DNA of 32,541 nt from Candidatus Sungiibacteriota bacterium (GTDB taxonomy: Bacteria > Patescibacteriota > Minisyncoccia > Sungbacterales > HO2-52-23). Shown in pieces: positions 14,986-22,726 of this stretch. A program made the translations under genes and the position numbers. The stretch spans positions 1 through 32,541 of the forward strand of contig JACOYX010000003.1 of NCBI GenBank assembly GCA_016181585.1, given 5' to 3'. How positions within the stretch are numbered: the first letter of the stretch is position 1; each line of letters begins with the position of its first letter. The notes under the pieces were generated by a model. It made no database searches. It was given only the letters and a program-made list of their open reading frames with translations, and was not told the origin of the DNA.

Positions 14986-15027
14986 AAAATTACACTTTTT
15001 CGACGATCGTCGGGAAAATGTAATTTT
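14986..15027. repeat. Long imperfect palindrome upstream of folD
   Basis: The outer arms AAAATTACA/TGTAATTTT enclose T-rich and A-rich stretches that also pair, and at the centre is a perfect 12-nt palindrome, CGACGATCGTCG. It sits just before the folD promoter, so it may be an operator or a second terminator. Its ACGATCGT core also forms the centre of the 52-nt palindrome at 24657. Confidence 0.6.
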
Positions 15028-15032
15028 AACGT

Positions 15033-15060
15033 TTGGTTGTACTGTCGAGTTTTTTATGCT
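15033..15060 (+). promoter_or_regulatory. Probable folD promoter
   Basis: TTGGTT, a 16-nt spacer, then TATGCT. Initiation near 15067 would leave about 23 bases with the ribosome binding site AGAGGA before ATG 15090. Confidence 0.5.
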
Positions 15061-15089
15061 ATCGTTTTTTGTAGTGAAGAGGAATTGAT

Positions 15090-15923
15090 ATGCAAATACT
15101 CGATGGTAAAAAATTAGCGGAAAAGATCTTTGACCAACTAAAAACCGAAGTGGCGGCGCTTGGGGATATTCGGCTTGCGGTGGTTAAAATCGGCAGTCAT
15201 TCGGCAACGGATCAATTTGTCAGAATAAAAAAGAAAAGGGCGGAGGAGATCGGGATTAAGGTAAAAATTTATGACGATTTTGCGGAAGATATAAGTACCA
15301 ATGCATTGCGCGAACGGATGAAAGAAATTGTGCATGCGGAAGAAAATACAGGAGTGATAGTGCAGAGTCCGCTTCCGAAGCACATAGATGAGCAGGCAAT
15401 TTTTAACACGGTTATACCGGAAAAAGATGTGGATATGCTTTCTGCCCGTGCGGTAGGGGATTTTGCTGTAGGTAAAAGTAAAATCAAGCCTCCCGTCGTT
15501 GGCGCTATTGCCGCGTTGGCGCGTGAATATGGCATTAATCTTACCGATAAATATGTTGTTGTGGTGGGGGCGGGCGCATTGGTGGGAAGGCCGGTGGTTT
15601 CTTGGTTGATGCAGGAGAAAGTAACATTTTCCCAAGTGGTAAAAACAACGGCACATCCGGAACGATTTTTTAAAGAGGCGGACGTGATTATCTCGGGCGT
15701 CGGTAAGCCGAGTATAATCCGCGGGGATATGGTAAAAGAGGACGTGATTGTGTTCGACGCCGGAACGTCCACTGCGGCAGGGGTTACTTTGGGGGATGTG
15801 GATTTCAATACCGTGGCTCCGAAGGCTTCGCATATAACGACGGTTCCCGGCGGCATCGGACCTTTAACAGTCGCAGTGCTTTTAAGAAATCTGGTTACTT
15901 TTGCAAAACTTCAAAAACAATAA
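15090..15923 (+). CDS. folD: Methylene-THF dehydrogenase / methenyl-THF cyclohydrolase
   Basis: It converts 5,10-methylene-THF to 10-formyl-THF with NAD(P), for purines and initiator fMet. The 277 aa are of normal length. FolD features: MQILDGKKLAEKI, the catalytic Lys in QFVRIKKKRAEEIG, VQSPLPKHID, PEKDVDMLS, the nucleotide-binding VVVVGAGALVGRPV, ADVIISGVGKPSII and VPGGIGPLTVAVLL. Several normally conserved positions differ: the Tyr of the S-x-x-Y-V-x-x-K motif is Phe, DVDG is DVDM, and CTPxG is PPVVG. Lys is kept, so cyclohydrolase activity is plausible; dehydrogenase efficiency is less certain. It works with GlyA upstream but has its own promoter and terminator. Confidence 0.92.
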   Translation: MQILDGKKLAEKIFDQLKTEVAALGDIRLAVVKIGSHSATDQFVRIKKKRAEEIGIKVKIYDDFAEDISTNALRERMKEIVHAEENTGVIVQSPLPKHIDEQAIFNTVIPEKDVDMLSARAVGDFAVGKSKIKPPVVGAIAALAREYGINLTDKYVVVVGAGALVGRPVVSWLMQEKVTFSQVVKTTAHPERFFKEADVIISGVGKPSIIRGDMVKEDVIVFDAGTSTAAGVTLGDVDFNTVAPKASHITTVPGGIGPLTVAVLLRNLVTFAKLQKQ

Positions 15924-16006
15924 ACATTTCGGTCTGCAGAGGTGTTTTTAAAAGGAGTATGGCTAGCATTTGCGCAGATTCCGGATTTGAATAGTACTTA
16001 AAAATT

Positions 16007-16036
16007 TCACACTGTCACAAGTGTGATTTTATTTTC
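16007..16036 (+). terminator. folD terminator
   Basis: A 7-bp stem TCACACT/AGTGTGA with a 6-nt loop is followed by TTTTATTTTC. Its 3' arm and T-tract run into the 37-nt direct repeat. Confidence 0.75.
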
Positions 16037-16060
16037 TTCAAAAGAGCATGCTTTTATTGC
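16024..16060 (+). repeat. 37-nt direct repeat, left copy
   Basis: An exact 37-nt match to 21735-21771, same orientation. It begins TGATTTTATTTTC and ends GCTTTTATTGC. The right copy ends within the 3' terminus of tRNA-Leu. The pair encloses the AT-rich island and may be the attachment-site pair of an integrated element. Confidence 0.85.
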
Positions 16061-16195
16061 TTCATTCTTAAAATAGTTCGAACGCATTTCGCCGCCTGCG
16101 GCGGCGAGGAAGTTCCCCCGCGAAAATTCGGAAAAGCGGTGGAGCCGCACCACCGACAATTTCAAGTTTTTCTTTGGCGGCAAAAATTAAACACA
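16061..16195. other. Non-coding stretch with GC-rich palindromes
   Basis: No gene is visible. It contains CGCCGC/GCGGCG palindromic sequence near 16090 and a segment that resembles, in weaker form, the ends of the inverted repeats at 17020 and 21481 (GAACGC followed by a GC-rich hairpin, then TTTTTCTTTGGCGG). It may be a decayed third copy. Confidence 0.4.
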
Positions 16196-16807
16196 TTAGT
16201 GAATCATCGGTGGCAAAAGGCTACGCACAAAAATATTAAATAGTGAATATTTAAATACAATATTTTTATATTCAGACTCGCCACGTTCTCTGATAAAAAG
16301 ATCTTTGCAAAAATTAAACACCGTAGGATTTTCGTAAAGTGGACGGCGATCGGGATTAGGATAAAAGTAAAAAGCACTACACTGACATTTTCCGGTTCTT
16401 AGAACAATCTCGGCCGGATCATATGAACCACATTGCTCGTCGTAAATAGAACGGTTGGGATGCAAAGGAAAAAAATAGTCGGAAATTTCTGTTTTTGGTC
16501 CATTAGAGGAATATTGACCTGCAATAACAGTGCCGTTTAAAATTACAATAAGTAATATCAAAATTTCCAAAATACCCAGAGTGACTTTGAGCCATTGTTT
16601 GGTCGTGGCCACGATAATGCTTACTGGCAGAAAAATTAAGAGGATAACAAATCCGTAAGCCCAAAAAATGAAAAAATTATTTTGGTTTTCGGGCCAAACT
16701 GGATAAAGATCAAACGGGCTATCAAAATAAAGCATCAAAAATACAAAAAATACGGTGTAGACAAATGTTATAGTTAAAAAAATATATAAGAATTTTTTCC
16801 AAGGCAT
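16196..16807 (-). CDS. Hypothetical membrane protein, 203 aa
   Basis: Not recognised. It has three clear membrane segments: about 6-28 (LYIFLTITFVYTVFFVFLML), 45-67 (FFIFWAYGFVILLIFLPVSII) and 75-97 (LGILEILILLIVILNGTVIA). These are followed by a soluble domain of about 100 residues with several cysteines (DEQCGSYDP, GKCQCSAF, NFCKDLF), which could be extracytoplasmic and disulfide-bonded. It starts at ATG 16807 in a very AT-rich region with no Shine-Dalgarno. It is the only gene on this strand in the island and lies outside the inverted-repeat cassette but inside the direct repeats. The base composition is AT-rich like the cassette genes. Confidence 0.7.
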   Translation of the reverse strand: MPWKKFLYIFLTITFVYTVFFVFLMLYFDSPFDLYPVWPENQNNFFIFWAYGFVILLIFLPVSIIVATTKQWLKVTLGILEILILLIVILNGTVIAGQYSSNGPKTEISDYFFPLHPNRSIYDEQCGSYDPAEIVLRTGKCQCSAFYFYPNPDRRPLYENPTVFNFCKDLFIRERGESEYKNIVFKYSLFNIFVRSLLPPMIH

Positions 16808-17019
16808 ATATTAAAAATTAATGATTAAAAAATTTTCTTTTCCCCGAATTAAAATATAGTTCGCGCCGATGTTTTTCTACGGGTTCTTTTGCGGCTTTGA
16901 TTCGCGCGGTTTAAGTTTATAATAAAACCATTTCCTACGTGGTGTATCTATACAATCACGCTCGAACCTATTTTAGCAAAAATTTCTGAAATGGGCGAAC
17001 GCCCCGCCCCGCCGCAGAG

Positions 17020-17232
17020 CGGCGGCCACGCCTCAACAAAATTTTCTTCCACTTTTCTGATTTTGTGCGCGCCCATTTTCTTTTTCAATTAAGGAATAAG
17101 AAAATTTTGCTTCGGCGTTCTGCCCTGACGGGCAGGCGGAGGCGTGCTGACATTCCCATTTGGGCGCGGCGGAATTCCCCCCACACCCACCTTCCGCCGC
17201 GCCCTCGCAAAGAAAACATGGCGGTGTAAAAC
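17020..17232 (+). repeat. ~200-bp imperfect inverted repeat, left copy
   Basis: Aligned with the reverse complement of 21481-21688 it shows the same order of parts: a CACAAAA...TTTTCTTC segment, a tgtgcgcgc segment, AAGAAAA then TTTT, GCTTCGG, a GC-rich hairpin, GGCGGCGGAA, and a 37-nt inner end (17196-17232) that differs at only 3 positions. It contains a perfect 13-bp hairpin GGGCGCGGCGGAA/TTCCGCCGCGCCC at 17162-17204 and AAAATTTTCTT/AAGAAAATTTT arms. The rest of the gap 16808-17019 holds no gene; a TATAAT at 16918 is a possible promoter. Confidence 0.75.
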
Positions 17233-17243
17233 AGTTAAAATTC

Positions 17244-17252
17244 TGTTATAAT
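17244..17252 (+). promoter_or_regulatory. Probable promoter of the cassette operon
   Basis: TGTTATAAT, an extended -10 with a perfect TATAAT and no clear -35. It lies directly inside the left inverted repeat, about 40 bases before ATG 17293. Confidence 0.5.
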
Positions 17253-17292
17253 CAAATTGAGGTCGAGTTATAAACGATAATAAAAATACTCC

Positions 17293-17715
17293 ATGACTTT
17301 AATTCAAAGATTAGCATGGGCTTACGCAATCCTTTTTATACTCGTAACAGCTATAGGATATGTACCGGCTTTTAATGATGAGAGTGGTAATTTATTTGGC
17401 TTATTCTCGCTCCAATTTTATGATGATCTGTTGCATCTTGCGTCCGGCATTTGGGCGGGAATAGCCGCATGGCTTTCGTATCGCGCTTCGATTTCTTACT
17501 TCAAAATCTTTGGGATTTTATACGGAATGGATGGAATTGTGGGACTCCTAACCGGAAGTGGATATTTGGATCTTGGAATTTTTCTGAATGGTCCCTTAAA
17601 CCTAGATTTATGGACAAGAGTCGCAACCAATACCCCCCATATATTGATTGGAGGATTTGCGGCATATATAGGTTTTGTTTTAAGTAAAAAATTTAATAAC
17701 AAAACGAGGTTCTAA
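17293..17715 (+). CDS. DUF4383-like membrane protein
   Basis: The protein has 140 aa and four predicted membrane helices: about 9-26, 45-65, 68-90 and 112-132. The pattern GNLFGLFSLQFYDDLLHLASGIWAGIAAW resembles the DUF4383 signature (LFGLF, then a His-containing helix with a G in a vLHlltGi pattern). The function of that family is unknown. It is the first gene of a four-gene operon; the next gene begins 11 bases after its stop. Confidence 0.7.
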   Translation: MTLIQRLAWAYAILFILVTAIGYVPAFNDESGNLFGLFSLQFYDDLLHLASGIWAGIAAWLSYRASISYFKIFGILYGMDGIVGLLTGSGYLDLGIFLNGPLNLDLWTRVATNTPHILIGGFAAYIGFVLSKKFNNKTRF

Positions 17716-17726
17716 TTCAAAAATAT

Positions 17727-18905
17727 TTGAAAAAGATTTTATACATTATTTGGCATTCACGCACAGCCAAGGCTATTGTCTTGGTAATTTTGCTTAGCAT
17801 TTTAATTAAGTCGTATGAGGCTTTGACAAAGCCACAAACTAGCAATTATGAGTCTGGTAGTGTTGTAAATAATGAATCTCAAATAAATAAGTTTGAGGTA
17901 GAAAAATTTGAAATTTCTAAAGTGCCGAAAGATGAAAAGGATAAAATCCTTTCTGAATTTCCTGTTTATGGTTCGAGAAAAATAGAACAAACCTACTTAA
18001 CACTGCCTGAGTGGTATCAGGTTTATAGTTATAATGAGTTCGGCGATTTCCTGCATAGTGGCGGAAGACAATCTGATTTTCCATTTTTACGATCTATTAA
18101 GAATTTCTGGGGCTATTACCGCATTGCCTTAAGTGAGAGCAGAGATGAAAAATTTAATTGGCAATATAATTTTGTTACTTTGGTTATTGGGGCCAATTTA
18201 AGCGCAGAATACTTTATCAAATCGGTCTATGAAAATACAGTAGGAACGATTACTCAATTCATATCGGGGAGCAATACCGAGGCAGATAGATTTATCGCTA
18301 ACTCCTGGAATAACTATGCAAAAAAGATGTATCAAGCTACGTGGTATCACTATCCTTACTTTGACGACTTAAAAGGTATATGGTCAGAAACCCCGCTTTT
18401 CAATAAAAACTTTATTAGAAATTTTGAAAGAAAAATTGCATTTTCTATCTCCTATTTGATAAAAGGCACCTACGCAAAAATTTGGTTGCTGACGGCCGCT
18501 CAAAAGGAAAATCAAACTTTCAGTATTGTATATGCAAAAGATAAATTGGCACTAGAAAATGAAGGAATAAAAATTCTGAAAGAAATATCAGGTGATAAAT
18601 ATCTTATAGAAACCGAAAGATATGCCGGATTTGAAGAAGTACTTTTGAAATTAATATCTAAGGATGTGAAATTCGCAGAAATTCAGGGGCATGACATAAT
18701 TGCATTTTCGTATCTATCAAACAAAGAATTGGAACTGTTTTCAAATTCTGATGGTGCTGACATTTTAGATAAGAGAAAATTATTTTTTGAACCAAATGGT
18801 TATACGCATCGAGTAACATTAAGAGTCAAGGCCCAGAATTTAAAAGAGGTCATTGATGCCATAAACTCAAATGGAAATAAATTTGAAATGATTTATGATT
18901 TCTAA
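17727..18905 (+). CDS. Conserved-type hypothetical protein with N-terminal membrane anchor, 392 aa
   Basis: No function known. Residues about 14-30 (AKAIVLVILLSILI) form one membrane segment; the remainder would lie outside the cytoplasm. Characteristic phrases are TYLTLPEWYQVYSYNEFGDFL, NFWGYYRIALSESRDEKFNWQYNFV and YENTVGTITQFISG. From memory, unannotated proteobacterial proteins share a TLPEWY..VY pattern, which would point to a conserved family and to transfer. The start is TTG at 17727, since the frame is closed at 17697 and no ATG or GTG precedes the membrane segment; no good ribosome binding site is visible, so it may depend on coupling to the upstream gene. Its end overlaps the next gene by 11 bases. 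Confidence 0.72.
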   Translation: MKKILYIIWHSRTAKAIVLVILLSILIKSYEALTKPQTSNYESGSVVNNESQINKFEVEKFEISKVPKDEKDKILSEFPVYGSRKIEQTYLTLPEWYQVYSYNEFGDFLHSGGRQSDFPFLRSIKNFWGYYRIALSESRDEKFNWQYNFVTLVIGANLSAEYFIKSVYENTVGTITQFISGSNTEADRFIANSWNNYAKKMYQATWYHYPYFDDLKGIWSETPLFNKNFIRNFERKIAFSISYLIKGTYAKIWLLTAAQKENQTFSIVYAKDKLALENEGIKILKEISGDKYLIETERYAGFEEVLLKLISKDVKFAEIQGHDIIAFSYLSNKELELFSNSDGADILDKRKLFFEPNGYTHRVTLRVKAQNLKEVIDAINSNGNKFEMIYDF

Positions 18906-19872
18906 ATTTCGTGGAAAACTTATAAAATTTTTTTATTTTCTCCTTGGTTTTGTTATCCTAATTTTTTCTTGGCTATGGTTTGTAGATTTATTTCTTGAGA
19001 ACGATGATGTATATGTCTCTGCTCCACAAAATACTAAATGGGTAGAGGTGGGTAAGAATAAAATCGCCTATCAACATTTCATGGCCGATACCGGTAAAAA
19101 TGTGGCTTTAATTGGCGGTACAACGGCATGGAGCGGTGTTTGGAAAAATACAATCGAAGACCTAGAGGGCAAATACAACATTTACGCTATAGATTTACCG
19201 CCATTTGGATTTTCTATTGTCGATGAAGAATATAAATACAATTTAGCGAATCAAGCTGATCTGATTAATGGGTTCTTGAAAAAGTTAAACATTCAAGACG
19301 TTGTTTTTGTGGCCCACTCATACGGGGCTGGACCATCGATGGAGGCCGTATTGAGAAATCAAGACAATTATAGAAAGTTTATAATTATTGATGGGGCAAT
19401 TCATGTTGATAGAGAAAGTAAACAACCTATCGGATTCGTAAAAAGTTTTTTCAGCATACCGACTTTTCGATACTTAATTTCGAGCGTTGCGCTGCATCTA
19501 CCTGGGTTTATGGAAGCGTCTTTGAAATATTTAGTTTATGACAATAGCAAGGTAGATGATTTTTGGGTAGGCATATATAACCAACCACTAAGCGTAGAAA
19601 ATCAAAGTCAGAAAATAGCTAAATGGTTTTATGATTTTGTTTTTGAAAATGGAACAGGGCTTTCTAGCGAAGGCGGCAACTATAAAGATTTGGTAATTCC
19701 CGTTGTAATAATCTGGGGCAAGGAGGATACTTTCACTCCTCTTGAGCAAGGTTTATATTTACAAAAAATAATTCCGCAAAACAACCTGATTATATTGGAT
19801 AAAGTGGGGCATATTCCCATGATCGATGATCGTGAGGGTTTTACTAAGGTATTGAAACAAAATTTGGAATAG
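18895..19872 (+). CDS. Membrane-anchored alpha/beta hydrolase
   Basis: A 325-aa protein. Residues 11-31 form a membrane anchor, then an alpha/beta hydrolase domain follows. The nucleophile elbow is VAHSYGAG with Ser142 (Ala replaces the usual first Gly), the acid is Asp278 in WGKEDTFTP, and the base is His306 in VGHIPMID. ALIGGTTAWSGVW takes the place of the oxyanion-hole HG motif. By family it is an esterase, lipase or similar hydrolase; the substrate is unknown. ATG 18895 overlaps the previous gene by 11 bases and the next start is 1 base after its stop, so the three are tightly coupled. The active site would face outside the cytoplasm. Confidence 0.88.
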   Translation: MISKFRGKLIKFFYFLLGFVILIFSWLWFVDLFLENDDVYVSAPQNTKWVEVGKNKIAYQHFMADTGKNVALIGGTTAWSGVWKNTIEDLEGKYNIYAIDLPPFGFSIVDEEYKYNLANQADLINGFLKKLNIQDVVFVAHSYGAGPSMEAVLRNQDNYRKFIIIDGAIHVDRESKQPIGFVKSFFSIPTFRYLISSVALHLPGFMEASLKYLVYDNSKVDDFWVGIYNQPLSVENQSQKIAKWFYDFVFENGTGLSSEGGNYKDLVIPVVIIWGKEDTFTPLEQGLYLQKIIPQNNLIILDKVGHIPMIDDREGFTKVLKQNLE

Positions 19873-19873
19873 A

Positions 19874-21481
19874 ATGGAAACGCTTAAAAAAATAATTAAA
19901 AAGCCGCTAATAGTTGTTGTTATCGCGTTCGTGATTGCGGTTTTTGTCATTGGAAAGAAAATTAAGTATTATGCTGCCAATCCAGCAGGCGAGAAAGATT
20001 GTCCGCCGCTTTTTCCAAATTTTGTTGGTGATCCGTCTAAGCAAAACAGGATTGAAATTGATGTGTCTCAATATGAACTCCCTTGGACGCAAAAGGGTGG
20101 CTTTATCAACGATGCAAGCTGCCTTAACAAAACTTCGGTGCATGGAGTTGTTTCGATACAAAACGTAGATGATATAAAAAATGCTTTGATTTTTGCGAAA
20201 GATGAAAATCTTAAAGTATCTATTGCGGGAGTTAAACATAGCATGGGCGGGCACGCATTTTATAAAAACGCTCTGATTTTAGACATGACGAAATTTAATC
20301 AAATGACGCTTAATGAAGAAAGTAAAATCCTAAACGTCAAGAGCGGCGCAACATGGCACGACATTCAAAATTTCCTTCACCCTAAATTTGCTGTCAAAGC
20401 TATGCAGTCCACCGATATTTTTACTATTGGCGGGTCAATTTCTGTCAATGCTCATGGGATGGATCATCACGCTGGAGCGATTGCAAGAACTATTCGCTCC
20501 ATGCGAGTTATGCTTTCTGATGGCTCAATAAAGAACATAAGCCGTGCTTAAAATCCGGAACTGTTTAGCTTGGTTGTTGGCGGCTATGGTCTTTTTGGGA
20601 TAGTACTTGATGTTGATTTGGAGATTACAGACAATGTGGTTTACCAGTCCGAACGAGAAGTTATTGACTACAAAGAATTTCCGGACGTATTCAATCGTAA
20701 AATCGAAAATGACGAGAATATAGGCTTGTTTTATGGTCATCTTTCTACGGTGCCGCAATCTTTTTTGAAAGAGATGATTTTATATACCTATAAAAAAGTT
20801 GATGTGCCCGACGCGAAAATTCCTCCACTCGGGGAGGTGAGCAATATCAAGTTGCGGAGGTTTATTTTTAATTTTGCTAAACAAGGGTCAGTTCCAATGC
20901 GATTAAAATGGTTTGCCGAGAAATATATTGAACCAATGCTCGAAAATTGTCCGGTTTCAAGAAACCAGGCACTCGGCGAGGGGGAGGCCTGTTTGGTATC
21001 GCGCAATGAACCGATGCATGATTCTGTCCCATATCTTCGAAATAATCTGAAAAATGATACGGATATATTGCATGAATATTTTGTCCCCCGCGATCAGTTC
21101 GCTTCGTATATTGACGGGATGAGAGAAATTATACTTAAAAATAATGCAAACCTCCTTAATGCTTCAGTTCGCGTCGTGCACAAAGAAAATAACTTTTTAA
21201 ACTATTCTCCCGCCGATACGTTCTCGATTGTGTTGTATCTGAATCAAACTACGGACGAAAAAGGAAATCAGAATATGCAAAAGGTTACGCAAGAGCTTAT
21301 TGATCTGACTATTGCACACGGTGGAAGATTCTTTTTGCCGTATCAGCTACATTACACAGCTGATCAACTAAAGCAGTCATACCCTGAATTTAGGTCATTT
21401 TTGGCGATGAAAAATAAATATGATCCGCAAGAACGATTGACAAGCACATTCTATAAAAAGTATTCTGCTGAAATTGAGTAG
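19874..21481 (+). pseudogene. FAD-linked oxidase with one in-frame TAA
   Basis: The two halves (19874-20548 and 20552-21481) are in the same frame and together would make about 535 residues. An N-terminal membrane segment (about 10-27) is followed by an FAD-binding (PCMH-type) domain: VSIAGVKHSMGG, LNVKSGATWHDI, TIGGSISVNAHGMDHHAG. The codon at 20549-20551 is TAA, in SRA-stop-NPELF, where relatives have an acidic residue. GAA to TAA is one base change. After it the protein resumes with LVVGGYGLFGIV and a normal C-terminal part. By family it oxidises a sugar lactone or similar hydroxyl substrate and passes electrons on. It is either a very recent pseudogene, a read-through product or a sequence error; nothing else in it is damaged. 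Confidence 0.85.
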
Positions 21482-21688
21482 TTTTACACCGCCACGTTTT
21501 CACTGCGAGGGCGCGGCAGGAGGGTGTGTGTGGTTCCGCCGCCCCCGAGCCGGAAGCGAAGCCCCGTCGTCCCGCGCGATTGAGCGCGGAGCCGAGCAAA
21601 AAAGTTTTCTTTTCCTTTTAGAAGAAAAAATCCGGCGCGCGCACATCAGGAAAAGCGAAGAAAACTTTTTTGTGGGGTGGCGAGCGTC
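21481..21688 (-). repeat. ~200-bp imperfect inverted repeat, right copy
   Basis: The reverse-complement counterpart of 17020-17232. Its first 37 bases (21481-21517, starting GTTTTACACCGCC) match the left inner end at 34 positions and begin on the last base of the oxidase stop. It contains its own perfect 15-bp inverted arms, CAAAAAAGTTTTCTT (21597-21611) and AAGAAAACTTTTTTG (21658-21672). No gene is supported between 21482 and 21768. Confidence 0.75.
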
Positions 21689-21714
21689 AGCTCACCAATT
21701 TTCTTTGGTAAAAT

Positions 21715-21742
21715 AAAATCACGCTCGATAAGCATGATTTTA
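21715..21742. terminator. Terminator between the cassette and tRNA-Leu
   Basis: An 11-bp stem AAAATCACGCT/AGCATGATTTT with one wobble pair and T-rich flanks on both sides. On the minus strand it follows the tRNA-Leu gene; on the plus strand it would end cassette transcripts. Confidence 0.65.
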
Positions 21743-21771
21743 TTTTCTTCAAAAGAGCATGCTTTTATTGC
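21735..21771 (+). repeat. 37-nt direct repeat, right copy, touching tRNA-Leu
   Basis: Identical to 16024-16060. Its last three bases are the 3' terminal bases of the tRNA-Leu gene on the other strand. The repeat includes AAAAG-AGCATG-CTTTT, itself a small hairpin. Confidence 0.85.
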
Positions 21772-21851
21772 CGCGGGGGAGAGTCGAACTCCCATGAGGT
21801 TGCCCTCGCGGGATTTTGAGTCCCGTGCGTCTGCCATTTCGCCACCGCGGC
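21769..21851 (-). tRNA. tRNA-Leu (anticodon CAA)
   Basis: The acceptor stem GCCGCGG/CCGCGGC is perfect, with discriminator A. The anticodon stem CGGGA/TCCCG holds the loop CTCAAAA, giving anticodon CAA (codon UUG). A long variable arm (CGAGGGCAACCTCAT) marks a class II tRNA-Leu. The T-arm GGGAG-TTCGACT-CTCCC is perfect. CCA is not encoded. Confidence 0.95.
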
Positions 21852-21860
21852 ATTTTTTAT

Positions 21861-21889
21861 ATTTTACATACATTGGTATGAAAATTCAA
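21861..21889 (-). promoter_or_regulatory. tRNA-Leu promoter
   Basis: On the minus strand: TTGAAT, a 17-nt spacer, then TAAAAT, about 10 bases before the mature tRNA 5' end. Confidence 0.6.
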
Positions 21890-21938
21890 TAGGTCTGATG
21901 TATTGCGGGTGTAGCGCCGTTTTGTTACCATTGAATCA

Positions 21939-22715
21939 ATGGCACGGAGCATTGTGTTGATGAATCAGAAAGGAGGGGTGGGGAAAAGCACGACTGCGGC
22001 GAATTTGGCGGCATTTCTTGCGGCAATGGGAAAAAAAGTTTTGCTGGTGGATCTGGATCCGCAGGCAAATACGACTTCGGGAATCGGAGTAAATCCGCGG
22101 CGTCTGCAGAAAAGTTCGTATCATGTGCTTTTGGGAAGAGAAACCGCGCAAGCGCTTGTTACGAAAACAGCGCTCGCATCGCTTGAACTGATTCCAGCGT
22201 CTGCCTCGCTTGCGGGAGCTACCGTTGAATTGGTAACTATGCCGAATCGCGAGTTTCGCCTTCGCGAATCGCTCGATCCGATCCGCATGCAGTATGATTT
22301 TTTTATTATTGATTCTCCGCCGAGTTTGGGACTTTTAACGCTAAACGCGCTCACTGCTTCCCACCAAACTATTATTCCTGTTCAGTGCGAATATTTTGCG
22401 CTTGAAGGGCTTGCGGATTTATTGCAGACTATTCAGCTTATCAATGCTAACTTGAAAACAAAAATAGGCATCATGGGCGCGCTTTTTACTATGTATGACC
22501 GCAAATCGCGCTTGCACCGCGCGGTAGTGAAAGAGGTGAGAAGGAAGTTTCCGGGATACGTTTTTAAAACTATAATTCCGCGTAACACGCATCTTGCCGA
22601 AGCGCCCTCTTTTGGCAAAACAATTTTACAGCATGCGCCGTATAGCCACGGCGCCAAGGCGTATCGCGCATTGGCGGAAGAAGTGATAAGATTAGAAACA
22701 GGAAGAAAATTTTAA
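21939..22715 (+). CDS. parA: Chromosome partitioning ATPase ParA (Soj)
   Basis: A 258-aa ParA/MinD-type ATPase that drives segregation of ParB-bound origins on the nucleoid. It has the deviant Walker [18 protein letters not shown] (signature Lys11, Lys16), the Walker A' region [14 protein letters not shown], Walker [18 protein letters not shown], and a C-terminal [22 protein letters not shown] motif typical of chromosomal Soj. ATG 21939 is supported by the conserved start [13 protein letters not shown]. parB begins 11 bases after its stop, so they form an operon. No perfect parS-like 16-mer (TGTTTCACGTGAAACA type) is visible in the window. Confidence 0.96.
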   Translation: MARSIVLMNQKGGVGKSTTAANLAAFLAAMGKKVLLVDLDPQANTTSGIGVNPRRLQKSSYHVLLGRETAQALVTKTALASLELIPASASLAGATVELVTMPNREFRLRESLDPIRMQYDFFIIDSPPSLGLLTLNALTASHQTIIPVQCEYFALEGLADLLQTIQLINANLKTKIGIMGALFTMYDRKSRLHRAVVKEVRRKFPGYVFKTIIPRNTHLAEAPSFGKTILQHAPYSHGAKAYRALAEEVIRLETGRKF

Positions 22716-22726
22716 TTTTATTTTTT

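Larger units (their letters stand above)
17020..21688. mobile_element. Candidate inverted-repeat-bounded four-gene cassette
   Basis: Two ~200-bp imperfect inverted repeats lie immediately outside the operon at 17293-21481. The right one begins on the last base of the oxidase stop codon, and the left one ends just before the operon promoter. The cargo is AT-richer than the flanking housekeeping genes. There is no transposase or integrase inside, so it would be mobilised in trans, be a relic, or have been assembled by recombination between dispersed repeats. The 37-nt direct repeats lie further out. Confidence 0.5.

Noticed and set aside
20549-20551. Stop-codon recoding or an alternative genetic code
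   Set aside because: The codon is TAA, which also ends clear genes such as topA, folD and the RAYT gene. TGA ends leuS, glmS, glyA and dcd at the expected C-termini, so the UGA-Gly code of some CPR lineages does not apply.
21852-21938. parS site near parA
   Set aside because: I looked for a TGTTTCACGTGAAACA-like 16-mer around parAB and saw none; the palindromes at 24601-24708 do not resemble it.
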